DNA from: Streptomyces sp. NBC_01549
GTDB lineage: Bacteria > Actinomycetota > Actinomycetes > Streptomycetales > Streptomycetaceae
NCBI RefSeq assembly: GCF_026339955.1
Contig: NZ_JAPEPW010000001.1
Span: 124,001-188,000, forward strand
Reading direction: 5' to 3'
DNA: 64,000 bases
Both the position numbers and the translations under genes were made by a program. Below, one piece after another: positions 10,201 to 18,061 of this stretch (within the stretch, counting starts at the first letter, position 1; each line of letters begins with the position of its first letter). The notes under the pieces are model-generated. The model searched no databases. It was not told where the DNA came from and was given only the letters and a program-made list of their open reading frames with translations.

Positions 10201-11761
10201 CCCCCTCCAGCCCCTCGAAACCGCCCTCCACGTCTCCGTCGACACCATGCCCTACCTCCTGGACCACTGCTTCTTCCGGCAGCCCGCCCAGGCCGACCCC
10301 GCCGACCGCTGGCCCGTGGTCCCGGGCACCACCGTGATCGCCCACCTCATGGAGTTCGCCGAACGGGCGGCGCCCGGTCGGCGCGCGGTGGCCGTCCACG
10401 ACGTACGGCTGCACCAGTGGATCACCGCCACTCCGGCCGTCGACATCCCCGTACGGATCGTCCCCGAGGGCCCGGACCGGGTCACCGCCTCGCTCGGCCC
10501 GTACGCCCGGGCCGTCGTCGAACTCGCCCCGGATCAGACCCGGTTCACGCCTCCCGCGCCCTGGACCTTTCCCGCCACGCTGGAGGAGAGGCCCGAGCTG
10601 ACCGCGGCGGAGCTGTACTCGCGCCGCTGGATGTTCCACGGCCCGCGCTTCCAGGGCCTGAGCGAACTGACCGCGGTCGGCGACCGGCACGTGCGCGGGG
10701 TGCTCGTCACCCCGCCCGCGCCGGGCGCCCTGCTGGACAACGTGGGACAGCTCCTCGGCTACTGGATCATGGCCCGGCAGCCGGTGCGGACGACGGTGTT
10801 CCCGGTCGGCATGAAGGAGATCCGCTTCCACGGCCCGCACCCCGCGCCCGGCGAGCGCCTGGAGTGCCTGATCCGGATCACCTCCGTCACCGACGCCACG
10901 CTCGAAGCGGACATGCAGCTGGTCCGTCGCGGGCGGGTGTGGGCGGAGTTCAGCGGCTGGCAGGACCGCAGGTTCGACAGCAATCCGCGCATCCGCAAGG
11001 TGGACCGGGAGCCCGAGCGGTACACGCTGTCCCGGATGCAGCCCGGCGGCTGGGCGCTGGTCCACGAGGAGTGGCCCGATCTGGCCACCCGCGAGCTGAT
11101 CATGCGCAACATCCTGGCGGGCGAGGAACGCGAACGGTACGCGGCGCACGCCCCGCGCGGCCGGCGGCAGTGGCTGCTCGGCCGGATCGCCGCCAAGGAC
11201 GCCGTACGCAACGTGCTGTGGGACGCCGGGGCGGGCCCCGTCTACCCGGCCGAGGTCAGGGTCGGCAACGACCCGGCCGGCCGGCCCTTCGTGACCGGCG
11301 GCTACGGCAGGACCCTGCCCGCGCTGCACGTCTCCCTCGCCCACCGCGGCGAGACGGCCGTGGCGATGGCCAGGACCGAGGGTCCCTGCGGCATCGACAT
11401 CGAGGAGGTCACCGACCGGCCCGAGGGCACCCTCGCCGTGGCCCTCACGACCGCCGAACGCGAGCTGCTCACCTCACTCGTCCGCCAGCCGCGAGGAGCC
11501 CCCGAGCGGCTCTGGTTCACCCGTTTCTGGGCTGCCAAGGAAGCCGTCGCGAAGGCGCGCGGCACCGGACTGGGCGGCGAGCCGAAGCGGTTCGAGATCA
11601 CCGCGGCCGACGGCGAGAGGCTGACCGTCCGTGCCGCGGGCGAGGAGTACCGCGTGCGGCACCGCGCGCTGACCACCCCCCGGCCGTCCGCGGGGCCCGC
11701 CAAGGAGTACGTCGTGGCCTGGACGGCAGTCAACGATCAGGAGAACGAAGATGACCACTGA
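7244..11761 (+). CDS. PUFA-synthase-like PKS subunit (KS/AT-like/DH/phosphopantetheinyl transferase)
   Basis: About 1505 residues. An intact ketosynthase covers 1-480 (Cys214 in DAACASS, His352, His396), so it is a catalytic KS and not a chain-length factor. An acyltransferase-like domain spans about 560-840, with Ser643 in GHSLGEW and His744 in GFHTPM. It lacks the usual GQGSQ oxyanion loop (FPGLEAEF instead) and resembles PfaB-type ATs. A double-hotdog dehydratase follows, with His1008 in LDHCF and Asp1165 in LLDNVGQ. The C-terminus, from about 1310, is an Sfp-type phosphopantetheinyl transferase (GIDIE at 1383-1387, WAAKEA around Lys1432) that could activate the ACPs of this operon in cis. 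GTG at 7235, overlapping the previous stop by 4 nt, is an alternative start. The end overlaps the next gene by 11 nt. Confidence 0.85.
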   Translation: MTGARAEPVAIVGMSVLFPGAPDLATYWHNLVSGVDAITEVPPGRWDADEYYAPGAERRADRVYCRRGGFVDELAEVDVTEFGIMPAAVPATEPDQLIALRVAAGALADAGGPGRLPADRHRVGVVLGRGGYLTPGLVRLNQRVRTASQLVRTLGELLPDLGADQLEAVREAFTDRLGPEAPESSIGLVPNLAASRLAGRLDLRGPAYTVDAACASSLIAVDHAVRELGSGRCDVMLAGGVHHCHDITFWSVFSQLGALSPSERIRPFDRGADGVLIGEGTGVVVLKRLADAERDGDRIYAAITGTGVASDGRTTSLMAPDSDGQVRAVRQAWEAAGLDPAAPGSIGLLEAHGTATPAGDGTELITLAEVFGPPPTDTSGDAPAAVIGSVKSMIGHTMPAAGVAGLIKAALAVHHGVLPPTLHCDDPHPALARTRFTPIGAARPWRTDDRQPVRRAAVNAFGFGGINAHVVLEEVTVARRPAEVYEPEPVLRLTAPTPEAMAALLDRSDSEILASGLDERAPAADPVRLAVVGPTAKRLALARKAVAKGKGWRGRGDVWFVPRPLLGPVGGRLAFVFPGLEAEFAPNSGDIARHFGLPWSRAVTDATVGDVGRQGTGVFELGRLLDTALRRLDVVPDALAGHSLGEWTAMAAAGIHSPEEIDAFLAGFDPDALSVPGLAFAAIGAPAEVVLTELDGRGDVVLSHDNAPNQSMICGPEPAVAALVEVFRARAVISQILPFRSGFHTPMLEPYLGPVRKAAEAYTLHPAALPLWSATTVAPYPDEPAAIRELFIRHLLEPVRFRPLVETMYAAGFRAFVQLGAGQLGSLIGDTLHGRDHLVVPAHSPHRSGLPQLHRVASALWADGATPDLAPLLGRARAAAPARAGRRPGRPVRLDLGGANVSLDAETRDRVSAALSRPQHTGPHDAGALDQQGPLGAELSALLRDATAFASDVVAAGRHGRGAPRDGRAPAPRTAAPSTPATPGPRPLQPLETALHVSVDTMPYLLDHCFFRQPAQADPADRWPVVPGTTVIAHLMEFAERAAPGRRAVAVHDVRLHQWITATPAVDIPVRIVPEGPDRVTASLGPYARAVVELAPDQTRFTPPAPWTFPATLEERPELTAAELYSRRWMFHGPRFQGLSELTAVGDRHVRGVLVTPPAPGALLDNVGQLLGYWIMARQPVRTTVFPVGMKEIRFHGPHPAPGERLECLIRITSVTDATLEADMQLVRRGRVWAEFSGWQDRRFDSNPRIRKVDREPERYTLSRMQPGGWALVHEEWPDLATRELIMRNILAGEERERYAAHAPRGRRQWLLGRIAAKDAVRNVLWDAGAGPVYPAEVRVGNDPAGRPFVTGGYGRTLPALHVSLAHRGETAVAMARTEGPCGIDIEEVTDRPEGTLAVALTTAERELLTSLVRQPRGAPERLWFTRFWAAKEAVAKARGTGLGGEPKRFEITAADGERLTVRAAGEEYRVRHRALTTPRPSAGPAKEYVVAWTAVNDQENEDDH

Positions 11762-12098
11762 ACTCGACCGCCCCGCGGGCCAGTCGGACAGAGCACAGAC
11801 CTCGGCGCCCGACGCGGCGACCGCGCTCGCGGACATCTCGGCCATCCTGCGCACCGTGTTGGAGGAGTACGGGCTCGACGACTGCGAGATCACCCTCGAC
11901 ACGTCCTTCCACGACGACCTGGAGCTGGAGAGCATCGACCTCGTCACCCTCTCCGCCCAGTTGCGCGAGTTCTACGGCGCGCGGGTCAACTTCGCCGCGT
12001 TCATAGCCGACCGCGGGCTGGAGGAGATCATCGCGCTCACCGTCGGCGATCTCGTCGGCTACGTCGTGGACTCACTGGCCGTCGCGGAGGTGGCCTGA
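11751..12098 (+). CDS. Discrete acyl carrier protein
   Basis: 115 residues with a flexible N-terminus of about 25 residues and a carrier domain. The motif DDLELESIDLVTLS places the phosphopantetheine serine at residue 61. AGGAG at 11739-11743 is 7 nt from the ATG, which lies inside the end of the preceding synthase gene, so translation should be coupled. In context it is a third carrier site for the pathway, perhaps holding a starter unit or passing the chain to the downstream hydrolase or glycosyltransferase; that role is inferred. Confidence 0.85.
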   Translation: MTTELDRPAGQSDRAQTSAPDAATALADISAILRTVLEEYGLDDCEITLDTSFHDDLELESIDLVTLSAQLREFYGARVNFAAFIADRGLEEIIALTVGDLVGYVVDSLAVAEVA

Positions 12099-12100
12099 CC

Positions 12101-12904
12101 ATGGCGACGACGCGGGTGAACGGCATCGACGTACACGTCCAGCGGCTGGGTCACGACAGCGGCTCCCCGCGCCCCGTCGTGGTCCTCATCCACGGCCTGC
12201 TCATCGACACTCTCGCCAGCTACTACTTCAGCCTCGCGCCGCGCCTCGCCGAGGAGGGCCTGGACGTCGTCATGTACGACCTGCGCGGGCACGGCAAGAC
12301 CTCCCGGCCGCCGACCGGTTACCGGATGGAGGACTTCGTCGCCGACCTCGACGGACTGCTCGACGCGCTGGCGATCGACCGCCCGGTGCACCTGGTCGGC
12401 AACTCCTTCGGCGGCGCCGTCGCGTACGCCATGGCCGCCGCCCGCCCCGAGCGGGTCGCCAGTGTCATCGCCATCGAGGCCGAGCCGCCCGCCCGGACCT
12501 GGGCCGAGACCATGTCCGCGGGCCTGGTCGGCGAGGGGGGCGGCCTGGTAGTCCAGGAAGTCATCCAGTGGCTGCGGGAGAACCCCGGCCGGCACAACGA
12601 GCGGCCGTTCCGGGCCGCGGGCCGGGTGCTCGACGAGACCGCGCTCGCCCAGGAGCTCCCGCTCAGCGCTCTGATCGACGAGGACCTGTCCGCGATCCGC
12701 TGCCCGGTCTTCGCCATCTTCGGCGGCGCGTCGTACCTCTCCGCCCAGACCGGGACGCTGGAGGCCTCGCTCGCCGACTGCCGTACGGTCGTGCTGCCCG
12801 ACCGCGGTCACTCGGTACTGGTGGAGGCCACCACGGACACCTACGCCCTGGTCCGCGACTGGCTGCTCGGCCAGGAGGCGCACACCCTGCGGGAGGCGCT
12901 CTAG
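12101..12904 (+). CDS. Alpha/beta hydrolase, probable chain-release thioesterase
   Basis: 267 residues with the alpha/beta hydrolase fold: oxyanion HG in LIHGLL near residue 31, nucleophile Ser102 in GNSFGG and catalytic His237 in DRGHSVL. The gap to the ACP gene is 2 nt and the next gene begins directly after the TAG stop, so it belongs to the PKS operon. Neither PKS subunit ends in a thioesterase, which makes product release by hydrolysis or transesterification the most economical role. Hydrolase-family membership is clear; the substrate is inferred. Confidence 0.75.
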   Translation: MATTRVNGIDVHVQRLGHDSGSPRPVVVLIHGLLIDTLASYYFSLAPRLAEEGLDVVMYDLRGHGKTSRPPTGYRMEDFVADLDGLLDALAIDRPVHLVGNSFGGAVAYAMAAARPERVASVIAIEAEPPARTWAETMSAGLVGEGGGLVVQEVIQWLRENPGRHNERPFRAAGRVLDETALAQELPLSALIDEDLSAIRCPVFAIFGGASYLSAQTGTLEASLADCRTVVLPDRGHSVLVEATTDTYALVRDWLLGQEAHTLREAL

Positions 12905-14101
12905 ATGGGCAGGTTCCTGTTCGTGGTGCCGCCATTGGTCGGGCACGTCAACCCGGCCGTGGGCACCGCGGCGGCGCTCGCCGGGCGCGGGTACGAGATC
13001 GCGTGGGCGGGCCACCCTGAACTCGTCCACGCCCTCGTCGGATCCGACGCCGTCGTCTTCCCCTGCGCCCTCCCCGAGGACGGACTCTCCCGGCCCGCCG
13101 GTCTGAAGGGACCGGCCGCGTTCCAGTTCCTCTGGGAGAGCTTCCTCGTACCACTGGCGGACGCGATGGCGCCCGGGGTGCGGACGGCGATCGAGACGTA
13201 CGACCCCGATGTCGTCGTCTGCGACCAGCAGGCGGTGGCGGGGGCGCTGGTCGCCGAATCGCTCGGGCGCGTCTGGGTGACCTCCGCCACCACCTCCGCC
13301 GAACTGGTCGACCCGCTGGCCGGTATGCCGAAGGTCACGGCGTGGCTGGACGGGCTGCTGGCGGGGTTGCGGAACCGGATCTGCGACGGTTTCGGCTCGG
13401 CGGACCCCCGCTTCTCCCCGCACGGCGTCCTGGCGTACACCACCCGCGCGCTGCTCGGTCCGGCCGAACTGCCCGACCGGGTATGGCTGGTGGGCCCCTC
13501 CGTCGCCGCCCGCACCGCGAGTGGCGACGACTTCCCCTGGGACTGGCTGGACGCATCACCTCTGCCCGTCGTCCTGGTCAGTCTCGGCACGGCCAACAAC
13601 GACGCCGGGGCCCGTTTTCTGAACGCGGCCGCGGAGGGGCTGGGCGAACTGGTCGGCCTAGTACGGGCGGTGCTCGTGGATCCCGGCGGGCTGGTCGAGG
13701 CGCCGGTCCCCGACAACGTCCTCCTGCGCCCCCACGTCCCCCAACTCGCCCTCCTCCCACGCCTCGACGCGGTCGTCTGTCACGCCGGGCACAACACCGT
13801 GTGCGAGGCGCTGTGGCACGGTGTCCCGCTCGTCGTGGCGCCGATCCGGGACGATCAGCCCATCGTCGCCGGGCAGGTCGTGGACGCGGGTGCAGGGGTA
13901 CGGCTGCGGTTCGGCCGCGCGGACGCGGCCAGGATCCGCGCGGCGGTCGAGACGGTCCTCGACCCGGCCGAGGGCCACCGGAAGGCGGCCGAGGCCGTCG
14001 GGGAGTCCTTCCGCGCCGCGGGCGGCAGCGCCTCCGCCGCCGCCCGTCTCGAAGCGCTGGCGGCTGGTTCGGACGTGACGGGAGGACGAGGCGACGCATG
14101 A
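12905..14101 (+). CDS. UGT-like glycosyltransferase (GT1/GT28 fold)
   Basis: 398 residues in two Rossmann domains. The N-terminal acceptor domain begins with the MGR..VVPPLVGHVNPAVG pattern. The C-terminal nucleotide-sugar domain contains VCHAGHNTVCEAL and the Gln/Asp-rich RDDQPIVAG, as in macrolide and UGT-type transferases. It sits between the lipid-synthase genes and an ABC exporter, so the acceptor is probably the PKS-derived chain. The sugar donor cannot be read from sequence. ATG follows the preceding TAG with no gap, and the end overlaps the transporter start by 4 nt (ATGA). Confidence 0.85.
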   Translation: MGRFLFVVPPLVGHVNPAVGTAAALAGRGYEIAWAGHPELVHALVGSDAVVFPCALPEDGLSRPAGLKGPAAFQFLWESFLVPLADAMAPGVRTAIETYDPDVVVCDQQAVAGALVAESLGRVWVTSATTSAELVDPLAGMPKVTAWLDGLLAGLRNRICDGFGSADPRFSPHGVLAYTTRALLGPAELPDRVWLVGPSVAARTASGDDFPWDWLDASPLPVVLVSLGTANNDAGARFLNAAAEGLGELVGLVRAVLVDPGGLVEAPVPDNVLLRPHVPQLALLPRLDAVVCHAGHNTVCEALWHGVPLVVAPIRDDQPIVAGQVVDAGAGVRLRFGRADAARIRAAVETVLDPAEGHRKAAEAVGESFRAAGGSASAAARLEALAAGSDVTGGRGDA

Positions 14102-16065
14102 GCGACAACGGCACGCCCGAGCACCGGCCGACAGCCGACCGCCCTCGTCCCGGCCCGGACCAGGACCAGGACCAGGACCAGGACCAGGACCAGGACCACG
14201 TTGCGACAGCGCCCGAGTCGCCGTGGCCCGACCCGACCGACGCCGCACCAGAACCCGAACCGGCCGCGCCGGACCCGCCCACCGGCTCGCTCGTCGCTCT
14301 CGTCGCCTACGCCCGGCCCCACTGGCGCGTGCTGCTCCTCTCCCTCGTGCTCACTCTCCTGGCCAGTGTGTCGGGGCTGGTGCAGCCGAAGTTCGCGCAG
14401 GCGATCCTGGACCGGCTGGACGGCGGCGGCAGCGTGGTCGCGCCGGTCGCGCTGCTGGCCGTGTTCCTGGTCGCGGGCGCCCTGCTCACCGGTCTCAACG
14501 CCTGGCTCCAGCAACGGACTTCGGAGCGGGTGGTGCGAGAGGTGCGGCGTGCTCTCGTGCACCGTCTGATCCGGCTGCGGGTCGCCGAGCTGGACCGGCG
14601 GGCCCCCGGCGACCTGATAGCCCGCGTCACCTCCGACAGCACGCTGCTCAAGAGCGCCGCCACCGAGGGCCTGATCATGACGGTCAACGGCGTCCTGACC
14701 TTCGCCGGGGCACTGTTCATGATGGCGACGCTCGACGCGCGTCTGCTCGGCGTCACGCTGCTGGTGCTGACGATGGTCGGTGTCGTGATCACCGTCGTCC
14801 TGCCCCGCATCAAGGCCGCCGTGGCCCGCTCCCAGGCGTCCGTCGGAGCGGTCGGCGCCGTCCTCGACCGCACCCTCGGCGCGGCCCGCACGGTCAAGGC
14901 CAACGGCGCCGAGGGCCGCGAGACGCGCACCGCCGAGGACGCGGTCGACGAGGCGTACGCCGCCGGGCTGGTCGGCGCCCGTTACAGCGCCCTCGTCACC
15001 ATGGTCGGCGGCGCCGCCATCCAGACCGCGTTCCTGGTGGTGCTCGGCGTGGGCGGCACCTTCGTCGCCCACCACTCGATGTCGGTCTCCGAACTGATCG
15101 CCTTCCTCCTGTACGTCTTCTTCCTGGCGAGCCCGGTGTCGCAGCTGGTCGGCGGCGCGGCCCAACTCCAGCAGGGGCTGGGCGCGGTGGGCAGGATCCA
15201 GGAGGCGGGCGCGCTGCCGGTCGAGGACGACATCGACACGGCCGAACCCGCGCACACCCCCGCCCACGCCGCACCACCGGCCGTCGAACTGACCGGGGTC
15301 GAGTTCACCTATCCCGGCCGCGCTCCGGCCCTGCGCGGCGTGAGCTTCACCGTTCCCGGGGGCACCCGGACCGCGCTGGTCGGTCTGTCGGGCGCGGGCA
15401 AGACCACCCTCTTCTCCCTTCTCCAGCGCTTCTACGAGCCGACCGCGGGCACGATCAGGATCGGCGGCCAGGACATCGCGGCCCTGCCGCGCGCCGAGGT
15501 CCGGCGCCGGATCGCGTATGTCGAGCAGGACTCCCCCGTGATGGCCGGCACCCTCCGCGACAACCTGCTGTACGCGGCGCCCTCGGCCACCGGGGAGCAG
15601 CTGGCCGAAGCCCTGGCCGTCACCCGCCTCGACGGCCTCCTCGCCCGCCTTCCCCACAGCCTGGACACGCCCATGGGCCCGCGCGGAGTCACCCTGTCCG
15701 GCGGCGAACGCCAGCGCCTCGCCATCGCTCGCGCCCTGCTGCGCCGGCCCCAGGTGCTCCTCCTCGACGAGGCGACGGCCCAGCTCGACGCCCGCAACGA
15801 ACAGGCCCTCGGCGAACTCGTCGCCCGCACCGCGGGCCGCTGCACGGTCCTGCTGATCGCCCACCGGCTGTCCACGGTCACCGACGCCGACCAGATCGTG
15901 GTCCTGGAACACGGCGACGTCCGCGCCGTGGGCACCCACCGCTCCCTGGTCGACGACGACGACCTCTACCGCGAACTGGCCGCCACCCAACTCCTGGCCG
16001 CCGAACCGGCCGAGCACCCCGTCAGCGCAGCGTCAACCGGTACGTCAGCGGTGAGCGCCCCGTGA
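14098..16065 (+). CDS. ABC exporter, fused membrane and ATPase half-transporter
   Basis: 655 residues. A disordered Asp/Gln and Pro/Glu-rich N-terminal tail of about 65 residues includes an in-frame CAGGAC hexamer repeat. Six membrane helices follow (about 75-370), then an ATPase with Walker A GLSGAGKTT (Lys435), signature LSGGERQR (from 533), Walker B LLLDEAT (Asp557, Glu558) and an H-loop IAHRLST. Type IV exporter half-transporters of this kind act as dimers. As last gene of the operon it probably exports the glycosylated product. Its last 44 nt overlap the convergent gene ending at 16022. Confidence 0.88.
   Translation: MSDNGTPEHRPTADRPRPGPDQDQDQDQDQDQDHVATAPESPWPDPTDAAPEPEPAAPDPPTGSLVALVAYARPHWRVLLLSLVLTLLASVSGLVQPKFAQAILDRLDGGGSVVAPVALLAVFLVAGALLTGLNAWLQQRTSERVVREVRRALVHRLIRLRVAELDRRAPGDLIARVTSDSTLLKSAATEGLIMTVNGVLTFAGALFMMATLDARLLGVTLLVLTMVGVVITVVLPRIKAAVARSQASVGAVGAVLDRTLGAARTVKANGAEGRETRTAEDAVDEAYAAGLVGARYSALVTMVGGAAIQTAFLVVLGVGGTFVAHHSMSVSELIAFLLYVFFLASPVSQLVGGAAQLQQGLGAVGRIQEAGALPVEDDIDTAEPAHTPAHAAPPAVELTGVEFTYPGRAPALRGVSFTVPGGTRTALVGLSGAGKTTLFSLLQRFYEPTAGTIRIGGQDIAALPRAEVRRRIAYVEQDSPVMAGTLRDNLLYAAPSATGEQLAEALAVTRLDGLLARLPHSLDTPMGPRGVTLSGGERQRLAIARALLRRPQVLLLDEATAQLDARNEQALGELVARTAGRCTVLLIAHRLSTVTDADQIVVLEHGDVRAVGTHRSLVDDDDLYRELAATQLLAAEPAEHPVSAASTGTSAVSAP
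14161..14196 (+). repeat. CAGGAC hexanucleotide repeat, 6 copies
   Basis: Six perfect CAGGAC units encode (Gln-Asp)6 in the cytoplasmic tail of the ABC exporter. Because the unit is two codons, slippage would change tail length without frameshift. Confidence 0.92.
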
Positions 16066-17785
16066 TCAGTACCCGCACCCCGTCCGGGGTCAGGGAGCCG
16101 CTCAGCCACGCGTAGCGCTCGCCCGGGTCGACCACCGCCGGCTGGCGGCCGCCCTTGCCGTTGCCGGGGCCGAAGGTGATGTGGTCGGTGCCGACTGTGT
16201 AGGTGGCCTCGCCGGTGACGAGTTGGAAGGTGTCCGGGGAGCCGGGGACGGGTTCGAGGCCGTCCCCGGTCAGGGTGCCGCCGGGGCGGAAACAGAGTTC
16301 GAGGGCGAGCGGGCTCGCGCAGCCCTCGCCGGAGAGGTCGAAGGAGATGTCCCAGGCTCCGGTGCCGACCTCACGGACCAGGACTTCGGTGCGGAGTGTG
16401 CGGTACTCCTTCGGGCGGTGCGGGAAGTCCATCGCGGACCAGAAGCGGCTGTCGTCGCTGAGGGCGTAGGCGCCGTCGGGGCGGCGGTGCTCGGGCGGCA
16501 GCGGGTGGTGGAAGGCGCCACGGACCTCGGCGTGCAGCCGCCAGCCCTCGTCCGTGCGTTCCAGTCCCTCCGACCGGAAGTGGCCGAGCGCGAAGAACCG
16601 CGGGGCCAGCCGGAGCGAGTCGAGGATCGCGGCGCCCTTGCGCATCTTGAAGAAGGTCGGATTGGTGGACAGACCGGACGAGATGGCGTGCAGTTCCGGG
16701 AAGTCGGTACCGCCGAAGATGCTCGCTGTGTGCGTCCCGCGGCGCACCCGGACCAGGCGGCTGCTGTCGTCGTGGTGCTCGAAGTCGTCGGGCAGGGAGG
16801 TCACTTCGGGCAGCGGGGCGGCGAGTTCCGGCTGGTCCAGGACCTGGGCGAGGCGTTCGCCGGCCGGGGTCTCGCCGAAGGTCTGGCCGGTGCCGCGCTC
16901 CTGGAGCAGCGCGGCCACCGCCGCGAACCGTCCGTCGCCGTCGCGCAGCGCCATCTCCCGGTACTGGAGCCAGAACTCGGGCAGATGCCGGACCCTCGTC
17001 TGGTCCTGGCGGCGTGAATGGACCGTCTCCACCTCGCCGTTGGGCTCGATGACGTACAGGTTGGCGGCCAGGTTGTCGCGTACGTTCGTGTAGAGGTCCG
17101 TGCGTCCGTAGTGGCGGGCCAGCACGAGCAGCGCCGGATTGGTCACCGCTGCCGAGTAGATGGGGCTGCGTTCGCTGTACTCGCCGCCGGGCAGCTGGTC
17201 GATGCCCTCGGCGAGCCAGCTCTCGATGCGCTCGGGGTAGGCCGGGTCGGGCCAGCGGGCGTGGATGCGGGCGAGGGCCGCGCAGACCAGCCATCGGTGG
17301 TTGGCGGTGTGCACGCCCCCGGTGGCGAGGGAGGGGCCCGCGAGGCGCAGGATCCGCTCGATCGTCGCGCGCAGCCCGGTGGTCGGCTCGTGGGCGTCCT
17401 CGTCGAGCAGGTGATGAATCAGGTTGAGGTCGACGACCGAGAAGGCGGTGTCCGCCGGGTTGCCGTCCGCCCCGTGCTCCCACAGCCCGTTGTCGTACTG
17501 CTCCTCGGCGAGCGCGTCGGCGAGTTCGGCGGCGGGGCCGAGGAGCGCGACGGAGTGGTGGTAGGCCGAGCCCTCGTGCACGTACACCGAGACGAGCGTG
17601 CGCAGCGAACGGGTGGCGGCGCGGGCCTCGCCGCCGTCACGGAGTTCGACGAGATCGGCGGCGTACCCGTCGAGGACGGCCTTGGCGCTGGTCTCGGCGG
17701 TCGCGGTGAGCAACTCGACGAACGCGGTGTCGAGGGGGACGCCGGCGTCCGCGAGGGCGGCGAGGAAGGTCTTGCGGGGTGTCAC
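16022..17785 (-). CDS. Heparinase II/III-like alpha/alpha-toroid protein (putative polysaccharide lyase)
   Basis: 587 residues. The N-terminal half is helical, with toroid-type motifs (TANHRWLVCAAL, GEYSERSPIYS), and the C-terminal half is beta-rich with FGGTDFPEL and HHPLPPEH segments. This layout recalls heparinase II/III and related uronate-polysaccharide lyases. No secretion signal is visible, so it may act on imported oligosaccharides. GTG at 17785 is preferred because GGAGGAG (17791-17797) lies 5 nt upstream. A LacI-type operator sits just upstream, consistent with sugar-responsive repression. Family assignment is moderate; substrate unknown. Confidence 0.5.
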   Translation of the reverse strand: MTPRKTFLAALADAGVPLDTAFVELLTATAETSAKAVLDGYAADLVELRDGGEARAATRSLRTLVSVYVHEGSAYHHSVALLGPAAELADALAEEQYDNGLWEHGADGNPADTAFSVVDLNLIHHLLDEDAHEPTTGLRATIERILRLAGPSLATGGVHTANHRWLVCAALARIHARWPDPAYPERIESWLAEGIDQLPGGEYSERSPIYSAAVTNPALLVLARHYGRTDLYTNVRDNLAANLYVIEPNGEVETVHSRRQDQTRVRHLPEFWLQYREMALRDGDGRFAAVAALLQERGTGQTFGETPAGERLAQVLDQPELAAPLPEVTSLPDDFEHHDDSSRLVRVRRGTHTASIFGGTDFPELHAISSGLSTNPTFFKMRKGAAILDSLRLAPRFFALGHFRSEGLERTDEGWRLHAEVRGAFHHPLPPEHRRPDGAYALSDDSRFWSAMDFPHRPKEYRTLRTEVLVREVGTGAWDISFDLSGEGCASPLALELCFRPGGTLTGDGLEPVPGSPDTFQLVTGEATYTVGTDHITFGPGNGKGGRQPAVVDPGERYAWLSGSLTPDGVRVLITGRSPLTYRLTLR

Positions 17786-17803
17786 TGGGGCTCCTCCCCC
17801 TAC

Positions 17804-17817
17804 AGAAAGCGCTTGCA
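17804..17817 (-). promoter_or_regulatory. LacI-family operator
   Basis: On the minus strand the site reads TGCAAGCGCTTTCT, matching the LacI/CcpA-type consensus TGNAANCGNTTNCA at every fixed position but the last. It lies 19-32 nt upstream of the heparinase-like gene's GTG. No LacI regulator is encoded nearby, so the cognate repressor would act in trans. Confidence 0.6.
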
Positions 17818-18032
17818 CACGGAGTGACCCTACTTAATGTGTGGATGTCACTACAAGCCCCGTACGAGCGGAGACCGCACAACCCCGGACACTCCTGTAC
17901 ACACGGGCGAGGGAGGCCACGGCGGCGGGGGTGTCGTTCGAGAGCGGACTTCGCGTCCGGTCGAGGGCGCTACTGGACGTCCGACCGGGAGTTTCTCCGG
18001 AACCCGGACGCCACAGGGACCCCTATACATGC

Positions 18033-18044
18033 GGTGTATACACC
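18033..18044. promoter_or_regulatory. 12-bp palindrome upstream of deacetylase
   Basis: GGTGTATACACC is a perfect palindrome 18 nt upstream of the deacetylase ATG, in a locally AT-richer stretch. It could be an operator, but no regulator can be assigned. Confidence 0.35.
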
Positions 18045-18061
18045 AGATGTAGAGTCTCCGC

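Noticed and set aside
8786..11344. 852-codon antisense open frame under the second PKS gene
   Set aside because: Low-complexity Gly/Arg/Gln composition and no ribosome site.
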